This document shows positions 62,775 through 64,000 of a stretch of 64,000 nt of DNA, piece by piece. The notes under the pieces are model-generated. The model made no database searches. It was not told where the DNA came from and saw nothing but the letters and a program-made list of their open reading frames with translations. This DNA comes from Amphirosellinia nigrospora (Eukaryota > Ascomycota > Sordariomycetes > Xylariales > Xylariaceae): contig SCHM01000003.1 in the NCBI GenBank assembly GCA_004123355.1, positions 5,723,058 through 5,787,057 on the forward strand, in the 5' to 3' direction. The position numbers and the translations under genes were made by a program. The first letter of the stretch is position 1; every line of letters begins with the position of its first letter.

Positions 62775-64000
62775 ATGGCGGACAACAGGCTCGCCAGTCC
62801 GGGTCCTCCGTTGACACCCGCCTTTGGTAGCAACTCACCTCTCCTCCGAACCCTGAACTCGTCCTCCTCTTCAATACACGAGATGCCTCGAGTAAGGAAA
62901 TTGCGATTGTTGGTCGCTGCCAATGGCCCGCGGGATGTCAACTACGCCAAGAGCATTGCCGTGCGCCTCCTTAAAGACCCCCAAATTGAGACGCGTGCGC
63001 TCGTCGATGAGGTCCTCTACGACTTACCCATGACCTCATAGTATATGAGAATCGAAGCTTAGCAACTGCCGCCGTCGATGCGGACCAGAGAACCAAAGAT
63101 GCTATAGAAGCTGCGCGCCAGACCGCCTACGAGCTTGTCGAGTGGGCCGACTTGCTTGTTCTCGCCCTATTGATGCGGACCACCTCGCCAAGATGATGTC
63201 GGGCATCGCCGATACCACCCTACTCGAGGTGTTACGCGCGTGGGACGTGTCCAAGAAGGTCCTACTGGTGCCGGGCATGTCAACGCAGATGTGGGAGCAT
63301 CCCATGACGAAGAAGCAACTTAGCAAGATAAAACGAAAATGGAACTGGATTAAAGTCATGTCACCAATTCTATGGTATTACGAATCGTCTGGGGATGAGA
63401 AACGTGTGGTATCATGGGAGGGTTTCGCCTTTCAAGATCTTGTCGGCATAATAAAAAACCAAGCCGAGCTTATGAGCCTTGGCCACGACGTAGAGGTCGC
63501 CGCGAAGCAGGCTATGCATACCATCAGCCCCCGTCGGGTGGCTAAGATTCTCCCGCCCGAGATATGGAGCCTCATATTTGAGCATGTTAGTGACTGGGAG
63601 ATTGCAGCTGCGCTCAATGTATATACGACGCTCGAGACGCCTGTAGAATGGAAAAAGAACCGGGCCAACCTGAAGGACCCCATCGAGATTTACATGCACG
63701 AGCTAGAATGGCTCATACTCTCCTGTCCGGGATCTGATGTCATATGCCAGAAGCTTTCCGAAGCACCAAAAGGATTACGTTACGTTTCCTCTCTGGTTGT
63801 CAAACTCATCATGAAGTTTTCGCTCATCGATGTGCTAACACACCTGGAAACCCACATGAGCAAGGTGTTCTGGGCCTCTTTCAGCGCCAAATTCCTCCCA
63901 AATAAGGCATCCGGAGTCTACGGCCGTGCGGATATCCTCACGTGGTGGAATACTTCACCTCGTTCCTCAAGAAGGAATATGATGCGGAGGCACTAGATAA
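62775..64000 (+). CDS. Flavoprotein-domain (HAL3/PPC-decarboxylase-like) protein with F-box and ankyrin-like repeats, 3'-partial
   Basis: The ATG at 62775 opens a Ser/Pro-rich leader. An FMN-binding flavoprotein domain follows (RKLRLLVAANGPRDVNYAKS, then WADLLVLAPIDADHLAKM, then MSGIADTTLLEVLRAW). The PxMNxxMW-type motif of the family appears as PGMSTQMW, with Ser in place of the Asn that phosphopantothenoylcysteine decarboxylases need. Decarboxylase activity is therefore doubtful. After about residue 260 comes an F-box-like segment (KILPPEIWSLIFEHVSDWEI), then an ankyrin-like start (SGVYGRADILTWWNTSP) that runs off the right edge as FLKKEYDAEALD. Three breaks (near 63030, 63160 and 63962) fit one lost base each, in CCCC, CCCC and TT. 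It may be a sensor or regulator tied to ubiquitin ligase; this is inference. Confidence 0.72.

Overview
The window is nuclear DNA from a filamentous ascomycete (Pezizomycotina). The evidence is short introns of 49-70 bases with GT..AG ends and CTAAC-type branch sites, a fungal beta-tubulin, a fungal NAD(P)H nitrite reductase carrying a Rieske domain, a CPC1-type bZIP factor, PEX20, and a lineage-typical F-box family. The gene families and the abundant TAGGTA/ACCTACC simple repeats point to Sordariomycetes, perhaps Xylariales-like; the class is inference. No LTR element, LINE, DNA transposon, virus copy, CRISPR array, rRNA or convincing tRNA was recognised.

Layout. 1-8.5 kb: the tail of a zinc-cluster-regulator-like gene, an MFS transporter and an F-box protein, separated by empty stretches. 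10.6-12.6 kb (minus): an intact seven-exon AGC/YANK (STK32-like) kinase. 12.6-19.8 kb: a gene desert ending in the niiA promoter. 19.8-23.5 kb: nitrite reductase. 24.4-26.3 kb (minus): beta-tubulin. 28.2-31.9 kb (minus): a large low-complexity protein of unknown function. 31.9-39 kb: a second desert. 39-40.2 kb (minus): a single-pass membrane protein. 43-44.7 kb: an APH-fold phosphotransferase. 45.2-47.5 kb: GCN20. 49.4-50.6 kb (minus): CPC1/GCN4 with short upstream ORFs. 55.2-56.3 kb (minus): PEX20. 57.2-58.4 kb: SEC13. 59.9-61.7 kb: a WHI2-like protein. 62.8 kb to the right edge: an unusual flavoprotein/F-box/ankyrin-like protein.

How the genes relate. GCN20 (which helps activate the Gcn2 kinase) and CPC1/GCN4 (whose translation Gcn2 controls) lie 1.9 kb apart with their 3' ends facing. 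niiA belongs to nitrogen nutrition, and its upstream region holds GATA (AreA/NIT2-type) sites around one exact NirA/NIT4-type site. The rest is a mix of core cell-biology genes and accessory genes.

A caution for every reader: several conserved and normally essential genes here (beta-tubulin, SEC13, GCN20, nitrite reductase) carry reading-frame breaks, and most look like the loss of one base from a run of identical bases. The kinase, CPC1 and PEX20 are intact. The simplest reading is residual assembly error, not gene decay. Gene extents below are given across such breaks.
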